From assembly GCF_009727055.1 (NCBI RefSeq), contig NC_052357.1, forward strand, positions 17,948,114-18,012,113: a stretch of DNA of 64,000 nt, written 5' to 3'. The notes under the pieces were generated by a model. That model was not told the origin of the DNA. It saw only the letters and a program-made list of their open reading frames with translations, and searched no databases. This document shows, in pieces, positions 12,461 through 24,399 of the stretch (position 1 is the first letter of the stretch; every line of letters starts with the position of its first letter). Made by a program: the position numbers and the translations under genes. The DNA is from Benincasa hispida. Taxonomy: Eukaryota > Streptophyta > Magnoliopsida > Cucurbitales > Cucurbitaceae.

Positions 12461-13927
12461 ATAAAATAAAAAGGGAACTTGTCTTCTTCCTCACACATAC
12501 CGAAACCCTTTCCCCCAAATTTTTCCTACCGTTCACGCGCCCTTCAGCTCGCCACCTCTAGCCACGAGAGTTTCGCCGCTGCCAGTCCGAGCCGTCGAAG
12601 ACCGTCGGTTCCAACTGCCTCCACCAGCCGTCGAAGGTTGTAGACTGCACGAGCCAAGCCAGTCGCCCGTGCCGCCGCCGGCGCCGCTCCAGCTTTTGAC
12701 CGCCGCGTGCCGCACCAATCTCGCCAGCCGGAGGAGCCATCTGAGTCGCCACCGCCTGCTTCGCCCTCACGCCGCTCGATCCGTCTAGTTCCACTGCTGA
12801 CCGTTCGCACGTCGCCAACCCAGCCACCGATCTCCGTCGGTCACTGCCTTCCTTCACCGCCGTTTGTCGGATTTTGGCTTGTGGTGAAGTTTTGGGTAAA
12901 ATATGAGTCTTTTAGAATTTTCTTGAAGATTTTGGTTACTCAGTTGGTTTTGGCCAAAATTGTTAACACTCATTATGTTTGGGCCATAGATTCAAGCATT
13001 GAAGGAATTTTAAGGTCGAAATGTGTTGTCAGACATTGCGCAGGATTAAGTTGGGTTCGCAAATGGATTTGAGTTTGAAACTAATTTTGGACTAAGCAAC
13101 ATTTTGGTAAGTATTTAAGCCTTGGAAGGATTGAATTAAAATGTTGTTGCTAGAATTTGTTTGAGGTTCTAACCATTATTATTGAATTGCTTAGATTAAG
13201 GCATTTATTTGAGAGACTGAAGACAATTTGGAACAAACTACACTTTGGGCTTTAGATTCAAGTTTTGGAGAACTTTTGAATTTAGACGCGAACGACTTGA
13301 GTTTGATTCCAACAAAAATTTGGTGTTATAAATTTGAGGTCATCTTGGTCTAACCACTTTTGGGTAAGTTGTGCTGGTAATTTGGGAATGATTTAATGTT
13401 TAAAAATTGGGCTTAAAGGTTAAGATCGATTTTTTTCCATGTTCTAGGATCTCATTCAAAAGTTGTGGAAAGTTAGAAAGGAGTTTGTTCGCTTGACTTA
13501 ACTTTTGGACTTTATTTGAGGTAAGTAATCTTACCACTAGAACTGCCCACGGGCCAGGCTTTAGTTGTATGCTAGCATGGTGAGTGTATGTTATGGTAAA
13601 TTGTTAGCATGTTGATTGATAGTATGACCTGAATCAAAATATGTTTTGGCACGAGTTCTGAATTGTTTAAATACACACCTAAATCAAATTAATTTTAGTT
13701 GTATGCTAGCACTTGATCGTTAGTATGTGATGGTATGTGTTTTCATATGTCGACGTCTGATCTGCTGGTGTTGAGGCATACTTGTATGTTGTATAATATG
13801 TTGTTGAGGATTATGTGTATGTGATGGAGCCATGGTACCAAGGATTTCATGTATATTTTAGAATTATACGGTGTTGATTCTTTGAACGTTGAGACTGTGT
13901 GAATATCCTCATTGATTAGTTAGATGC

Positions 13928-14371
13928 TCACCAGCTTTGTGTTTCCTTCGGGATTCATCAGTTTTTGTTTCCTTCGGAATTCACCAGTTTTGTGTTTCTT
14001 TCGGGATTCACCAGTTTTGTGTTTCCTTTGGGATTCACCAGTTTTGTGTTTCCTTCGGGATTCACCAGTTTTTTGTTTCTTTCGGGATTCACCAGTTTTG
14101 TGTTTCCTTCGGGATTCACCAGTTTTGTGTTTCCTTCGGGATTCACCAGTTTTGTGTTTCCTTCGGGATTCACCAGTTTTGTGTTTCCTTCGGGATTCAC
14201 CAGTTTTGTGTTTCCTTCGGGATTCACCAGTTTTGTGTTTCCTTCGGGATTCACCAGTTTTGTGTTTCCTTCGGGATTCACCAGTTTGTGTTTCCTTCGG
14301 GATTCACCAGTTTTGTGTTTCCTTCGGGATTCACCAGTTTTGTGTTTTCTTCAGGATTCACCAGTTTTGTG
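13928..14371. repeat. 27-bp minisatellite, about 16 copies
   Basis: Unit ttcaccagttttgtgtttcc plus ttcggga, repeated head to tail with few changes. Because 27 is divisible by three, all three plus frames and one minus frame stay open and give spurious repetitive proteins of 107-170 residues (unit SPVLCFLRD in one frame). It lies inside the gypsy LTR, so it is not a gene. Confidence 0.95.
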
Positions 14372-15115
14372 GGCACACTTAACTACAATAGGATAGGACT
14401 CAGTCTCTTGTCTGTTTCATGTGTTTATGTGCCATATGCGGGTATCTAGAGGACATAGATGTCTAGCCTGACCCCAGTGATGGGGCTACTTACTGAGTAT
14501 TTCATGCTCATTCTTTCTTATGTTGATGTTTCAGGAAAAGGTAAAGATGTACCGGTGATGGCGTAGCGGAATTCATGATCGTGTCACTGGGACTAGACCT
14601 TTTCGCTTTCGCATCTTGAAATCTGTTATTTGGTTTCACTGTTTAAAATTTATTACTAAGGATTATTTCTTCTATATGACTTTGATTAGCCTTTAAGAAT
14701 TTTGGATACCCTATTAATTGTTTTAACAATTGCATTTAATAAACGTCTTTTGAACTTCTCTTATTTAATTAGCATTTATTTCAAATAACTGAGCGTCATT
14801 TTTAAATTTTGTGCATGCATTTATTTTAGTAACGGCCTTACCTAAGTCCTAGGGGGTCGGGTTGTTACACTGACAGTTAAAGATGAAAAGATACGCGAGT
14901 ACCCGTTGCGGAAGTGATCACATCCGATTTCTAATTTTACATAACATATAGGAAATATAAAGAACGGAAACAAGATATACAAGATCTATTAAGCATATAT
15001 TTGTGTAGAAATTAAATAGGAAAAAGAGATTCAAAAGTCACATACCCTTGTAGACTAATCTCTTCTCAATTCTTCTTCAGAACTCGAACACAATTAACAC
15101 TTTGATCGTAAAAAT

Positions 15116-15804
15116 TAGGGGTGGAATCGGTTCGGTTTCAGTTTTTTTTTTGTTCTTCTTCCTTCCAAGTTCCTCAAAGCGAACGAAGCGACGAAAATTT
15201 TTACATGGACTAGCTCGAACGAAGCGAACGGAAGAAGAACGGCGAAGCTACAAAAGAAGAACGACGAAAGTAGAATGAAAGCGGCGGTCTACGAAAGAAG
15301 GACGACGGTGGCGAGGCGAAAGTCTTTCGAAAGCGGCAGAAGCAACGGTCCTCTGGTTCACGAAACAAGAATGGCGTTCGGCGAAACTTTCCTCTGGTCT
15401 GGTCGACGAAAGAAGAACGGCGGCGGCGGCGGCAAAAAAAAAGCCCTAGAAATTCTCCTTTCGAAAGTGCTGCGATTGCGAATGTGTGCAACTGCAGGGG
15501 TGGAATTGTTGTCCGCTGGCATTGAGTTAAATTTAGGTTATTTATTATTAAATAAATATTAATATTATAATATATAATATATATATATATATAATATTTT
15601 ATAATATAATTTATATTTTAAAACGGTTCGGTTCAGTTTTGAAATCGATTTTCAAAGCTTTTGAACTGAACCGAACTCTTTAAATTCGTTTCAACTGCCC
15701 AACGAACGGCATCGAACCCGAAATTTTTGGTTTTTCTGATAAATCGATTCGGTTTCGGTTTTGCATTTCGTTTCGGTTTGAGCAGCTTTGTTGTCCACCC
15801 CCTA
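15116..15804. mobile_element. Foldback MITE, probably hAT-like
   Basis: Termini TAGGGGTGG and CCACCCCCTA are near-perfect inverted repeats. Next to them are ggttcggtttc-type words at both ends (15132 and 15600-15780), in opposite orientation. The interior at 15170-15480 is rich in cgaacgaagcg and aagaacggcg words and is open on both strands, but shows no protein signature. The insertion interrupts LTR2 between cgtaaaaat and taaaatgc. A clean 8-bp duplication is not visible, so the hAT assignment rests on the TAGGGGTG ends. Confidence 0.6.
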
Positions 15805-16654
15805 TAAAATGCGGCAATCAATCGAACATCACCATGCGGAAACCTCGTTATTCTCGGGGTAGAGAATCGTTGAGAGTTGTGGGCTTCAAGATTAATTTGG
15901 AGAAAAGATTTGAAAGGACAAGGCAATATCACAACCCTTCATAATCTACACTTTAGGAGTATTTATAAGTGAGCAAGAGGAAGATGAAAAATCCATTCAT
16001 CTTCCATATACCAATTAATGAGAGAATATGAAGAGTCAATTTAAAACCAATTCTCTAATTAAAAAATATCTAATTAAACAAAAAACTAAATTTTCTTTAA
16101 TTAATAAATATACATAAATTAACAAATTCATTCATCTTTCATATACCAATTAATGAAGAATATGAAGAGAAAAAGTTATTTAAAACCAAATGATCTAATT
16201 TAAAAAATATTTAATTAAACAAAAAAGATTAATTTTTCTTGAATTAATATATATACATAAATTAACTAATATTAACCAACAATATTTAATATGGATCAAA
16301 TTTATATTAATATTTGTATCATATTCAAATAATTATTTTTCTCTCAAATAAAACTTTATATATAATGTATCATACACATTATATTATATCTAATAATTAT
16401 ATCTTATATAATTAATTCTCTTTATTAATTTGAACAATTCAAATTAATCCAAATTAATTTGAACAATTCAAATTAATCCAAATTAATTTGAACAATTCAA
16501 ATTAATCCAAATTAATTTGATTCTCACTTATCCCAAATGAGCTAATGAGAGGACCTTATAGACCTATAGTTTGAAGCTCCAATGGTACTCGATTAATTAA
16601 TCAAACTTTTTTAATAAATTAATCAACTTCCATTAACTGTCGGTCACTTCATTC

Positions 16655-19600
16655 TGTTGGGTTTGATGCCCTAAACTCTTGTAGGGTTTTATAGTTTGTA
16701 AACACATGTATGAACAAACGCTTGTGATGTAATAATATGAGATATTTTCTTCACTTTTGTCTATGAAACACGAGATGTTTTATTTACATTTACCACAAAT
16801 CAATAAACTAAGATTCCTGGTTGTCGTTGTAACTTAAGTATGTATGTGAACACATACAAATGGATCATGTCTTAAGTGATAACCAAAATGGTCTGTAATA
16901 TATGGATAAAGGAGGGAAATCTTATCCTGATGACACTATGGATGCGACCCACTTTGTAGACCGTTACAAGTGTTGTGACGTGCTACAGATGGTCTGATCC
17001 TGATCTTTCATGTGGAGACATGCGAGCGAGGATGTTCTATACAAAGGAGTTTGTATAAGACCGGATCACAAGAGTGTTTCGTCCCGTTATATGAACGTCG
17101 TTCATGCATAGAGACTTTATTTTCACTAGGATGACATAGGTAACATGACCTTAATTCCTAGGTGAGTTGGGTACTTCTACCTTTGTGGGGGTGGTCCTTT
17201 GATTTGCATGGATGCGAGTGGGAATAGATTTGCCGACTCAAAACCTAACTAACTTTGGGATTCGTCTGATTTGGGAGCTGGGAACTCCAGTTATACAGAA
17301 TGGAGATTCACTCTTCTCTCGACAGCAGGGTAAGTAGAAATAGAATTACTCCCTTAAGGGGATAATTCCGGGGGCTTGAACAATGTGGCGCCATACAATC
17401 TCTCAAAGCTCGAGAGGTGTCCATCATCAGTAGGACTATCATGTATTGTTCATTATAGGGATTCGAATGGTACTATAAGGAGTTAGATGGTAACACACGG
17501 GAAAAAAGCGAGTAAATTGGCCCAGCTGACTGTACGAGCATCTGTGTAAGGTTTATCGTTACTGTTGACTGGTTATATCCGATGAACATAGAATATATAT
17601 TAGTGAGAAAGTGCAACTACCCACCGGTCTCCCTTAGTTCGGGAGTGTGCCCAGGATTACAGTTACAGATGGTGGATTCTCGTGACAAAGAGTTTAATCA
17701 GCTATTCACGGTACGTTGGAGCTGCTTCAAGCTACAGGTACCACTTAAGGTCCCTTGGTAGCTCAATGGATTCAAGTTGAGAATCAATTTTTGGGTTAGT
17801 TTGAAAGTGTTCAAATTTACAAGATGGAGTTTGTATATATATGATATAATTAACTGGTTCAATTATATAATGAATATGATATGATATATGAATATATATT
17901 AATTGGAGGAAAAATGATATAAATATGATTTATATCTAATAAGAGAAGAAAATGACTATGGTTTAAATGTTACACATGATGTGATATTAAAACTATAGGT
18001 GATTAATATAATATGATATGTTAAATTATATATATTTATTTATAATTAAAACAATTATGAGATAATTGTAGGCGGTTTCTCTTTTTAACCGTGCGTGAAG
18101 TGGGGGTTTTATTCAGTTTTCATAATTGAAGGATAAAATGAATTTTTTTTTTCAATTTTTTAAAAAGCTGGATCACTTTTAAGTAATACAACATATCGTT
18201 TAGCTCACGAGAGACTACACGAACGCCACATCAAATGTTTGTCTAAACGATCGTGTACATGCGCCATTCTCTAAACAATTGTATAGCTTTTTTACTAAAC
18301 GACCGTGTGTCAAGCGAGCTTCACTAAACGATCGTGTAAACGATCACATGGTTTATAATCAAGCACAAAGTCTATACGATAAACACTAATACTCTCCCCT
18401 ATTGCTTGGTCGTTGAGTTCATGTTGGATTTTATGTCCTAAAACTCGTTTAGTTTGTAAATTAATAAACATATTCTGTTTTGTTTTTTTGATAAAGTTGT
18501 TATTGAAATTGTAATCTTGAATCCAATAAACTAAGGTCCTGAGGTTATTTAATGTAGTTTGAACTTTATGTAGTGACATAAATGTGGATCAAGTTCAAAT
18601 ATATAACCAAAATGGTCTATAGTATATGAATAAGGTTGGGCGCTTTATTCTGGGGACACTATGAATGCGGCCCACTTTGTAGTAAGTAAAAACAATGTGA
18701 TCCTGAATCGTTCATATAGAGATATGTGAGTGGGGGCATCCTATGCAATGAGTTTGCATAAGACTGAACCATGAAAACTTTTTACGTTCTAAATGCCGTT
18801 TTATGTATAAAACTGACTATTTCGTTAATTGATGACCTAGGTAACTTAATCTTAATCTTGAGCTAACTATGAACTCCTGTTCACTCAGAATTATCCTTAG
18901 ATCTGTATAGGTGAGGGCAGCTCATCATCGCTGGCCCAATAAGATCAGATGGATAGCTGGGAACATAAGGTACAAGACGAAATTCACTCATACCCGTTAT
19001 AGGAATAGTAGATAGGTTGTTCCATTTAGTATCGAATCCAAGTCTTGAACAAGGGGCTCCACCCTTTCTTTGGCCCGAGAGGGGTTCGGTTTATCGGTTG
19101 GACCTTAAACCAATTGTTCATTAGAGAATCAATGGAACTTAAGGAATAGGATGTAGTCTCGGGGGTAAAACGGTTTTTATGACCCAACCGAGATTACAAA
19201 CAACCTATGAAGGATTAGCTTACTAATCATGGTTATATCAAATGGACACAAATATATCTATAGTGAGGGGAGTGCAACTACGGGACTATAGTGTAATGAC
19301 CCGTTAGTTAACGAATGTTGATTAGCTTCGTCTAAAGAGTTTAACTAGCTAATCTCGGATTGTTGGAGCCCATGATCTATAGGTTCATTAGGTTCCCCTA
19401 CTAGCTCATATGGAATAAACTTAGAATAGTATGATAGAATAATTTGAATTGTTCGAATTAGGTGAAGAGAGAGAAACTGACAAGTATATGTGATATAGTG
19501 ATCGGATTTTTCAGTTTAGAGATAAAACTTTAATATGTAAATGTGATTTAAATATCAAGAATATGAATACGTTCATGTTCAGAAGCTCGTAAATAATGGA

Positions 19601-20759
19601 AATGGTCAAAGATGGAAAAAGTCAAAGAGTTGACTTTTGACTTTGAAAAGTCAAACTTTGATCGACCTTTTATCAAATGTGATTTGAATTTCGAGAAAAT
19701 GAATTTGGATTCATGCTCGAGGACGTCAAAATTAGTCAACATGGAAAAATCATAAAAAGTCAAAATGTTGACTTTTTGGTCCAAGTTTGACTTTGACCAA
19801 ATGACTATTTTGCCCTTTGACTAAAGTTAATGGGAAAATCCAAACTTTTATTGGATAATTCCACTAACAAAATAGTGGGCTGGGTGTTACTTATAGTGGA
19901 GACATTATACCCACTTAGATAGTAGATTTTAGGTGTTGGGTTTTTATGAATTGATTTCATGCAATTGTTGCATGACCCTTTTCTATAAATATGGGCTTTT
20001 GAATTTGGATGAAAAAGTTTTGACAATTTGCCAATTTTTGTTTTCAAATATGGGCTGGAAAAACAAACCCAAACCCTACCCAAATTCCATCTTCTTTTCA
20101 ATCTCTTTCTCTCTCTCGATTTTCTTCATCCATCGGGTCTCACAACCCGGTTCTGAGTCCAGTTGATAGTTTGTTAACTCTAGTGGTGGTCCGAAAGAGT
20201 TTGGGTTGAGATTCAGCAAGGAAAAGCGAGTTTCAGGAGCTTCAAAGGTAAGGTTTCAAATATCCAATCCACTTCAATTTGCATGCTTATTTCCTTTTGT
20301 TTAGAAGCAATTAGAGTGTAATTAGGTCCTAATTCCGTTGCATATGTCTCGTGTCCCATCAGTTCAATCGTTATTTCCTCCAAACCTCTACCAAATCTAA
20401 CAGAGCCTACACCTCCTGGATTCTCACTCCTAGAATACCAAGGTTACTGAGTGGTGGTGTTCGAGAGGTTACTTGTTCGTGGAGAAGATTGTTCGTGATT
20501 GACCAGACAATTGGGTAGACGATCGTAGAGACAACGAGAGGTTGTTGTTACAGACTCCACGAGAGTGAGAGAAAGTCAGAAGAAAAGTTCTTCAAAGGTA
20601 TGTCTCTTGTTACTTTGGTATTTAATTTCTAAAGCATGCCGTAATTTTGTTAAAAATGCATAACTAGTTTGTATGTTTGTGAATGCTTGTAATTCCGTCA
20701 TAATGAATTTGAACAATGTTGCTTCCGCTCACAGGTTCTCTTTGATAAGAGTTCCTTCA
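16655..20759 (+). mobile_element. Copia-type solo LTR (LTR3) inside LTR2
   Basis: It starts TGTTGGGTTTGATGCCC and ends GATAAGAGTTCCTTCA. CATTC flanks it on both sides (16650-16654, 20760-20764), a perfect 5-bp duplication. After removing the nested LTR4 it is about 2.16 kb, close to the 2.09-kb LTR at 61076-63162. It shares that LTR's end sequence and the aaacgatcgtgt words at 18240-18345. No internal region, hence a solo LTR. Confidence 0.9.
18422..20361 (+). mobile_element. Copia-type solo LTR (LTR4) inside LTR3
   Basis: It starts TGTTGGATTTTATGTCC and ends TCTCGTGTCCCATCA, 1940 bp. GTTCA is present on both sides (18417-18421, 20362-20366), a perfect 5-bp duplication. It is the innermost and therefore the youngest LTR of this nest. 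The segment 19600-19830 is unusually rich in TTGAC/GTCAA words. Residual open frames are low-complexity. Confidence 0.9.
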
Positions 20760-22563
20760 CATTCAAGATCGATAGTTGCACTCTTCACAATACAAATATA
20801 TTTCTATGTTCGTTGGATATAACCAATCAACAGTTCATCGACCATTCATAAATTTTCCGTAAGTACAACTAGGCCAAAATTACCATTTTACCCATGTAGT
20901 TACATCTAACTCCTTAAGTATCATTGATCCCTCTAATGAACAATAAGTTATAGTCTAACTATAACTAAACCCCTCTCGGGCTAGGAGAGGGTATGACGTT
21001 ACATTGTTCAAGTCCCGAAATCAGCTCTTAAGGAGAAATTTTTCTACTTACCCTAACAATATAAAAGGAGTGAATTTCTTCCTGTGTAGTTGTGTTCCTA
21101 GCTTCTCAATTAGACAAATCTCCAAAATGATAAGCATATTGAGTCGGCGAAACTGACCTTTTTCACCCATATAAATCAAAGGACTGCCTTCATAGGCAGA
21201 AGTTCACAACTTACTCAGGATTCAAGTCAAAACACCTATGGTCATCTTGATAAAATGTAAGTCTCATCTATCAACGATGTTATATAGAGAGACTATTCAT
21301 TTCGTGGTCGGATCTTATATAAACTTTTTGTATAAGATATCTCTGCTTACACATGTCTCCACATGAATGATCAGGATCAGATCATTTGTAGTACTGTACA
21401 ACAATTATAACAACTACAAAGTTGGTCATACTCGTAGTGTCACCAAGATAAGGTACCCAACCTTTAGGTTATCACTTAAACATGATCCAACTGTATATCT
21501 ATACATACATATTTATGTTACAGAAGATAAATGTGGATTTTAGTTTAATGGATTCAACTAACATATAACTACGAGGTTTTAGGGCATACATTCCAACAAA
21601 TGAATGTTGATTAATCCAATTAAAAAGTTTAGTTGGTTAATCTCGAATCATTTGAGCTTCTAATTTGTAAGTCCAATAAGTCCCCTTGTTAGCTCACTAA
21701 GGATATAAACAAGGATTGATCGTTTTGTGGAATAATTTGAATTGTTCAAATTATTTATGGGAATTTGAGTAATTAATTATATTAATATGATTAATATAAT
21801 GTATGATGTATATCGATGCATTATTATATATAGTTAATTATAAATATGATTTATAATTAAAACTATATGATATGTGAGAGAGAAATATTTAAAATGTGAT
21901 TCAAATATTTTATACTATAGATTAATATTTAGTATGAATCTGATTCAGATTAAAATTATAGGTTAAAAGAGGAGGTTACATTATAATGTGATTATAAATG
22001 CATATAACATGGTTACTAATAGTTAGATTAACCATATTATTCATATTATTTAATTTTAATTATATTAAATATAATACTAATATTAGATAAAATAACTCCC
22101 CACTAAGGGAGTTATTTCCATATAACGTGGGAAGAGAGTTAGCGTAATTCCCTCCCCTTCTCTTCCCTCTTTAACTTTGCATGAAACACAGAGAAAGATC
22201 AGACTCTCTGATTGCTTTGCTTTTTTTTTGCTCTTACACTCACTCAAAAATTTCCCTCTACCAAAATTCAAGAAGCCCACACCTTCATCATTATGTCCAA
22301 AGAATAAAAAAGACTCCATATTTGTGGTGTTCTTATTGGGTAGAATAATTTGTGGGTTTTTCACATAAGGTTTACCTTAAAAGGAGAATTTCGTGAAGAT
22401 TTGGATTTTCTATAAAGATATTAATTCCTTCATCTCTGCCTTTCTAATTGAAAAAAATCTCTATGCTTAGTCTAAATTAGATCTCTGTAAAATCAATTTT
22501 GATTTTTTCCAATCTCAATTCAAAGGTGATAATTCGCTTTTGCATTGAGATTCAATTCCTTCA

Positions 22564-24200
22564 ATTGAGACCTGTTACAATTGATCCATCAATGAAATCT
22601 TATTATAATCACACCAATTTTTAGGGTGATTTTGATATTAATCAAGTTAAAATTGGAACTACAATGTGTTTGACATTCCTTTTAAAATGTTTATAGAGAA
22701 TTAACAAAAAAACGTAGTAGAGTTGGGTAAAATTTTTAATAGCGGTAGAAAAATGTTGTTACCAATTAAAAGTGTTTTTTCTAATGGTTAATGATAAAAA
22801 AAAAAAAAAAAAAGTTAAAAGATTGATATAATTAAATTTAGTATAACCCATCAACTTAGTTTTTTTTTAGAAAATTAGTGATTTAACATGGTATTGGAGT
22901 AGAAGATCATGTGTTCAAACTCTTGTAATTATCTCGTTTGAGTCCATTGATGATTTAACAAATAGTTTGTTTCTTAACAAATTTAGGAATAATTGAATTA
23001 TTATATCTGAAAGCTCACAATTTGTAGCTCAACTGGCATAAGACATGAATTTTGCATCCATAGAATTGGAGGTTTGCCTCATATGCATAGTTGTTACACT
23101 AACAAGAAAAAAATTGTAACAACTCAGTGGTTTCATGAATTAATTAAGTGTTGTTACAAGTTTAGGCATCCGTTACACAATACCATTTCCATATAAGCAA
23201 TCAGAATCACTTGTTAGAGATATACTAAAAGCACTCTATATACTATAGTCTACTACAATTATTCATCTCAACCCTTTAACAACTTGAGTATCGGGGTGTC
23301 AATGACTTGACATCACACTATTATTCAGTTTATTGATTTTGTAAGGCACTTTTACTATTTTCCACTAAAACACAAACTTACTTGATTCTTTTTTTAGCAT
23401 CAACATTAAAGATTAATACCATTGTCACAATTAGTTTCAACTCGAAGATACATCATTGACTTCATATACACATCATGTGCCCAAATAATTTTTACATATT
23501 AGAAGTTTCCTAAATTTCTATGAATTGATTTTTTAAATGATATCACATATACAATTTAAACGTTTCCCTTTAAGTTGTCGTATCAATTTTCAAAATTCAA
23601 GAATTAACCTAAAACCGTTCAAAATCAAAAATGAAAAATGAAAGGAAAAAAGAAAAGAGAAGAAAATGTCACAAACTCTTTAAAATTAGAATCTAGAAAA
23701 ATAATAGGGTATGAAATGAAAAAATTGTGGAGAATTATTTGGAATGGTTGGTGCCGACACCTCATTGAAGAGTCGACAACTAAACACATTTGAACCACAA
23801 TGTCGGACCATTCCTCGCCTACTCTTTCAAATATGACAATACTCAACAATAAATCATGATTTATTATTATTTCAAAAAAGGAAAAAAAAAACTATTTTTA
23901 ATGGTCAATCTATAATTTTAAATTGTATTTAGAGATTTTTTTTCATTTTGATTCTTTCTTTTTCCTTCTTGAGAATAGTATGATTGCGGTTGCTGCCATG
24001 GAACAATTAAAACGTGTTAAAGATTAAAATATAATATCTAAACTTAGGACGGATTTATTGGCCAATCTATAATTTTTATATTATAATAAATTTAAAAGAA
24101 GGTTTTACACCCACCCCACATTTTTTTAACATTAAAAAAAAACTCAAATTGTAATTTATATTATATCAAAACAAATTGAATGCAAATTGAGCTACATTGA
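22564..24200. other. Intergenic region right of the LTR nest
   Basis: AT-rich with no gene seen. It has a ttaacatggtattggagtag word at 22882, resembling an iMet primer-binding site or tRNA-like piece, a SINE-like segment at 23030-23115, and otherwise simple AT-rich sequence. Confidence 0.35.
23030..23115 (+). mobile_element. tRNA-derived SINE-like fragment
   Basis: tagctcaactgg at 23035-23046 fits the tRNA A-box consensus TRGCNNARYNGG. About 45 bases on, ggaggtttgcctcat stands where a B box would be, but it is a poor match. A gttgttacactaa tail follows. Probably a degenerate SINE end rather than a tRNA gene: there is no acceptor stem. Confidence 0.4.
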
Positions 24201-24203
24201 ACC

Positions 24204-24397
24204 TTTAGGTGTGTTTGAAATATATTTTCAAGTATTTAATTTAAAAAATAAATCATTTTAGAAGAAATTAAAGTGTTCGATAATTACTCAAAATAGCTTT
24301 TCAAGTGTATTTTAATCAGTTTTGATCAAAAGTGTTTCAATAAAAATGAATTTTTTGAAACACTTCTTTTCGCAAATTAATCCAAACAGACTCTAAA
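24204..24397. repeat. Short foldback element
   Basis: Left end ttaggtgtgtttgaa pairs loosely with right end ttaatccaaacagactctaaa, and agtgtttcaataaaa / ttttttgaaacactt forms an internal hairpin. It has the form of a small MITE. No target duplication identified. Confidence 0.4.
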
Positions 24398-24399
24398 TT

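Larger units (their letters stand above)
12031..14869 (+). mobile_element. Ty3/gypsy remnant: 3' end of internal region plus LTR
   Basis: The left part ends in the usual 3' tail of a plant gypsy pol gene (reading NFRGRKFFEEGRM) and a purine tract. A 70-bp segment with this tail is duplicated, so an LTR start occurs at 12085 (TGTAACACCCCC) and again at 12155 (TGTAATACTCC). The LTR runs 12155-14869, ending GGGTTGTTACA, about 2.7 kb. It contains a GC-rich stretch at 12530-12860 and a 27-bp minisatellite. Open frames in the GC-rich stretch have no protein features. No matching 5-mers flank the remnant, and about 80 bp of LTR1 are missing at the site, so it is a truncated piece rather than a clean insertion or solo LTR. 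Confidence 0.75.
14884..21598 (-). mobile_element. Reversed copia-type solo LTR (LTR2), interrupted
   Basis: Read on the minus strand it starts TGTTGGAATGTATGCCC (ending at plus coordinate 21598) and ends at about 14884. Own sequence is at 14884-15115, 15805-16654 and 20765-21598, about 1.9 kb. It sits in LTR1 between cagttaa and atgaatgttg. The flanking 5-mers are AAAGA (14879-14883) and AATGA (21599-21603), and LTR1 relatives read AATGA here, so the left copy has one change. A foldback element and LTR3 interrupt it. Confidence 0.75.
8738..22563 (+). mobile_element. Outermost copia-type solo LTR (LTR1), interrupted
   Basis: LTR1 starts TGTTGGATTTAATATCC and ends TTCAATTCCTTCA. Its own sequence is at 8738-9060, 11510-12030, 14870-14883 and 21604-22563, about 1.8 kb in all, similar to the 1.9-kb LTRs elsewhere in the window. 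The pieces were joined by matching each break to the intact copies (for example LTRs at 39751 and 48315). Flanking 5-mers are ATTAA (8733-8737) and ATTGA (22564-22568), a 4-of-5 match as expected of an old duplication. No internal retrotransposon region is attached, so it is a solo LTR. Between the pieces sit the palindromic element, the gypsy remnant and LTR2. Confidence 0.75.

Noticed and set aside
12533..13072. Open frames on both strands in a GC-rich stretch
   Set aside because: They lie in the gypsy LTR, overlap in all directions and have Arg/Pro/Ser-rich composition without domains.
13924..14449. Overlapping open frames of 107-170 residues with 9-residue repeats
   Set aside because: They are the 27-bp minisatellite of a gypsy LTR read in several frames; no independent protein signal.
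15210..15562. Open frames on both strands, Arg-rich
   Set aside because: They sit inside the foldback MITE and read its cgaacgaagcg repeats.
23030..23115. tRNA gene
   Set aside because: A-box match only; no acceptor stem, no good T-loop and no anticodon arm could be drawn.
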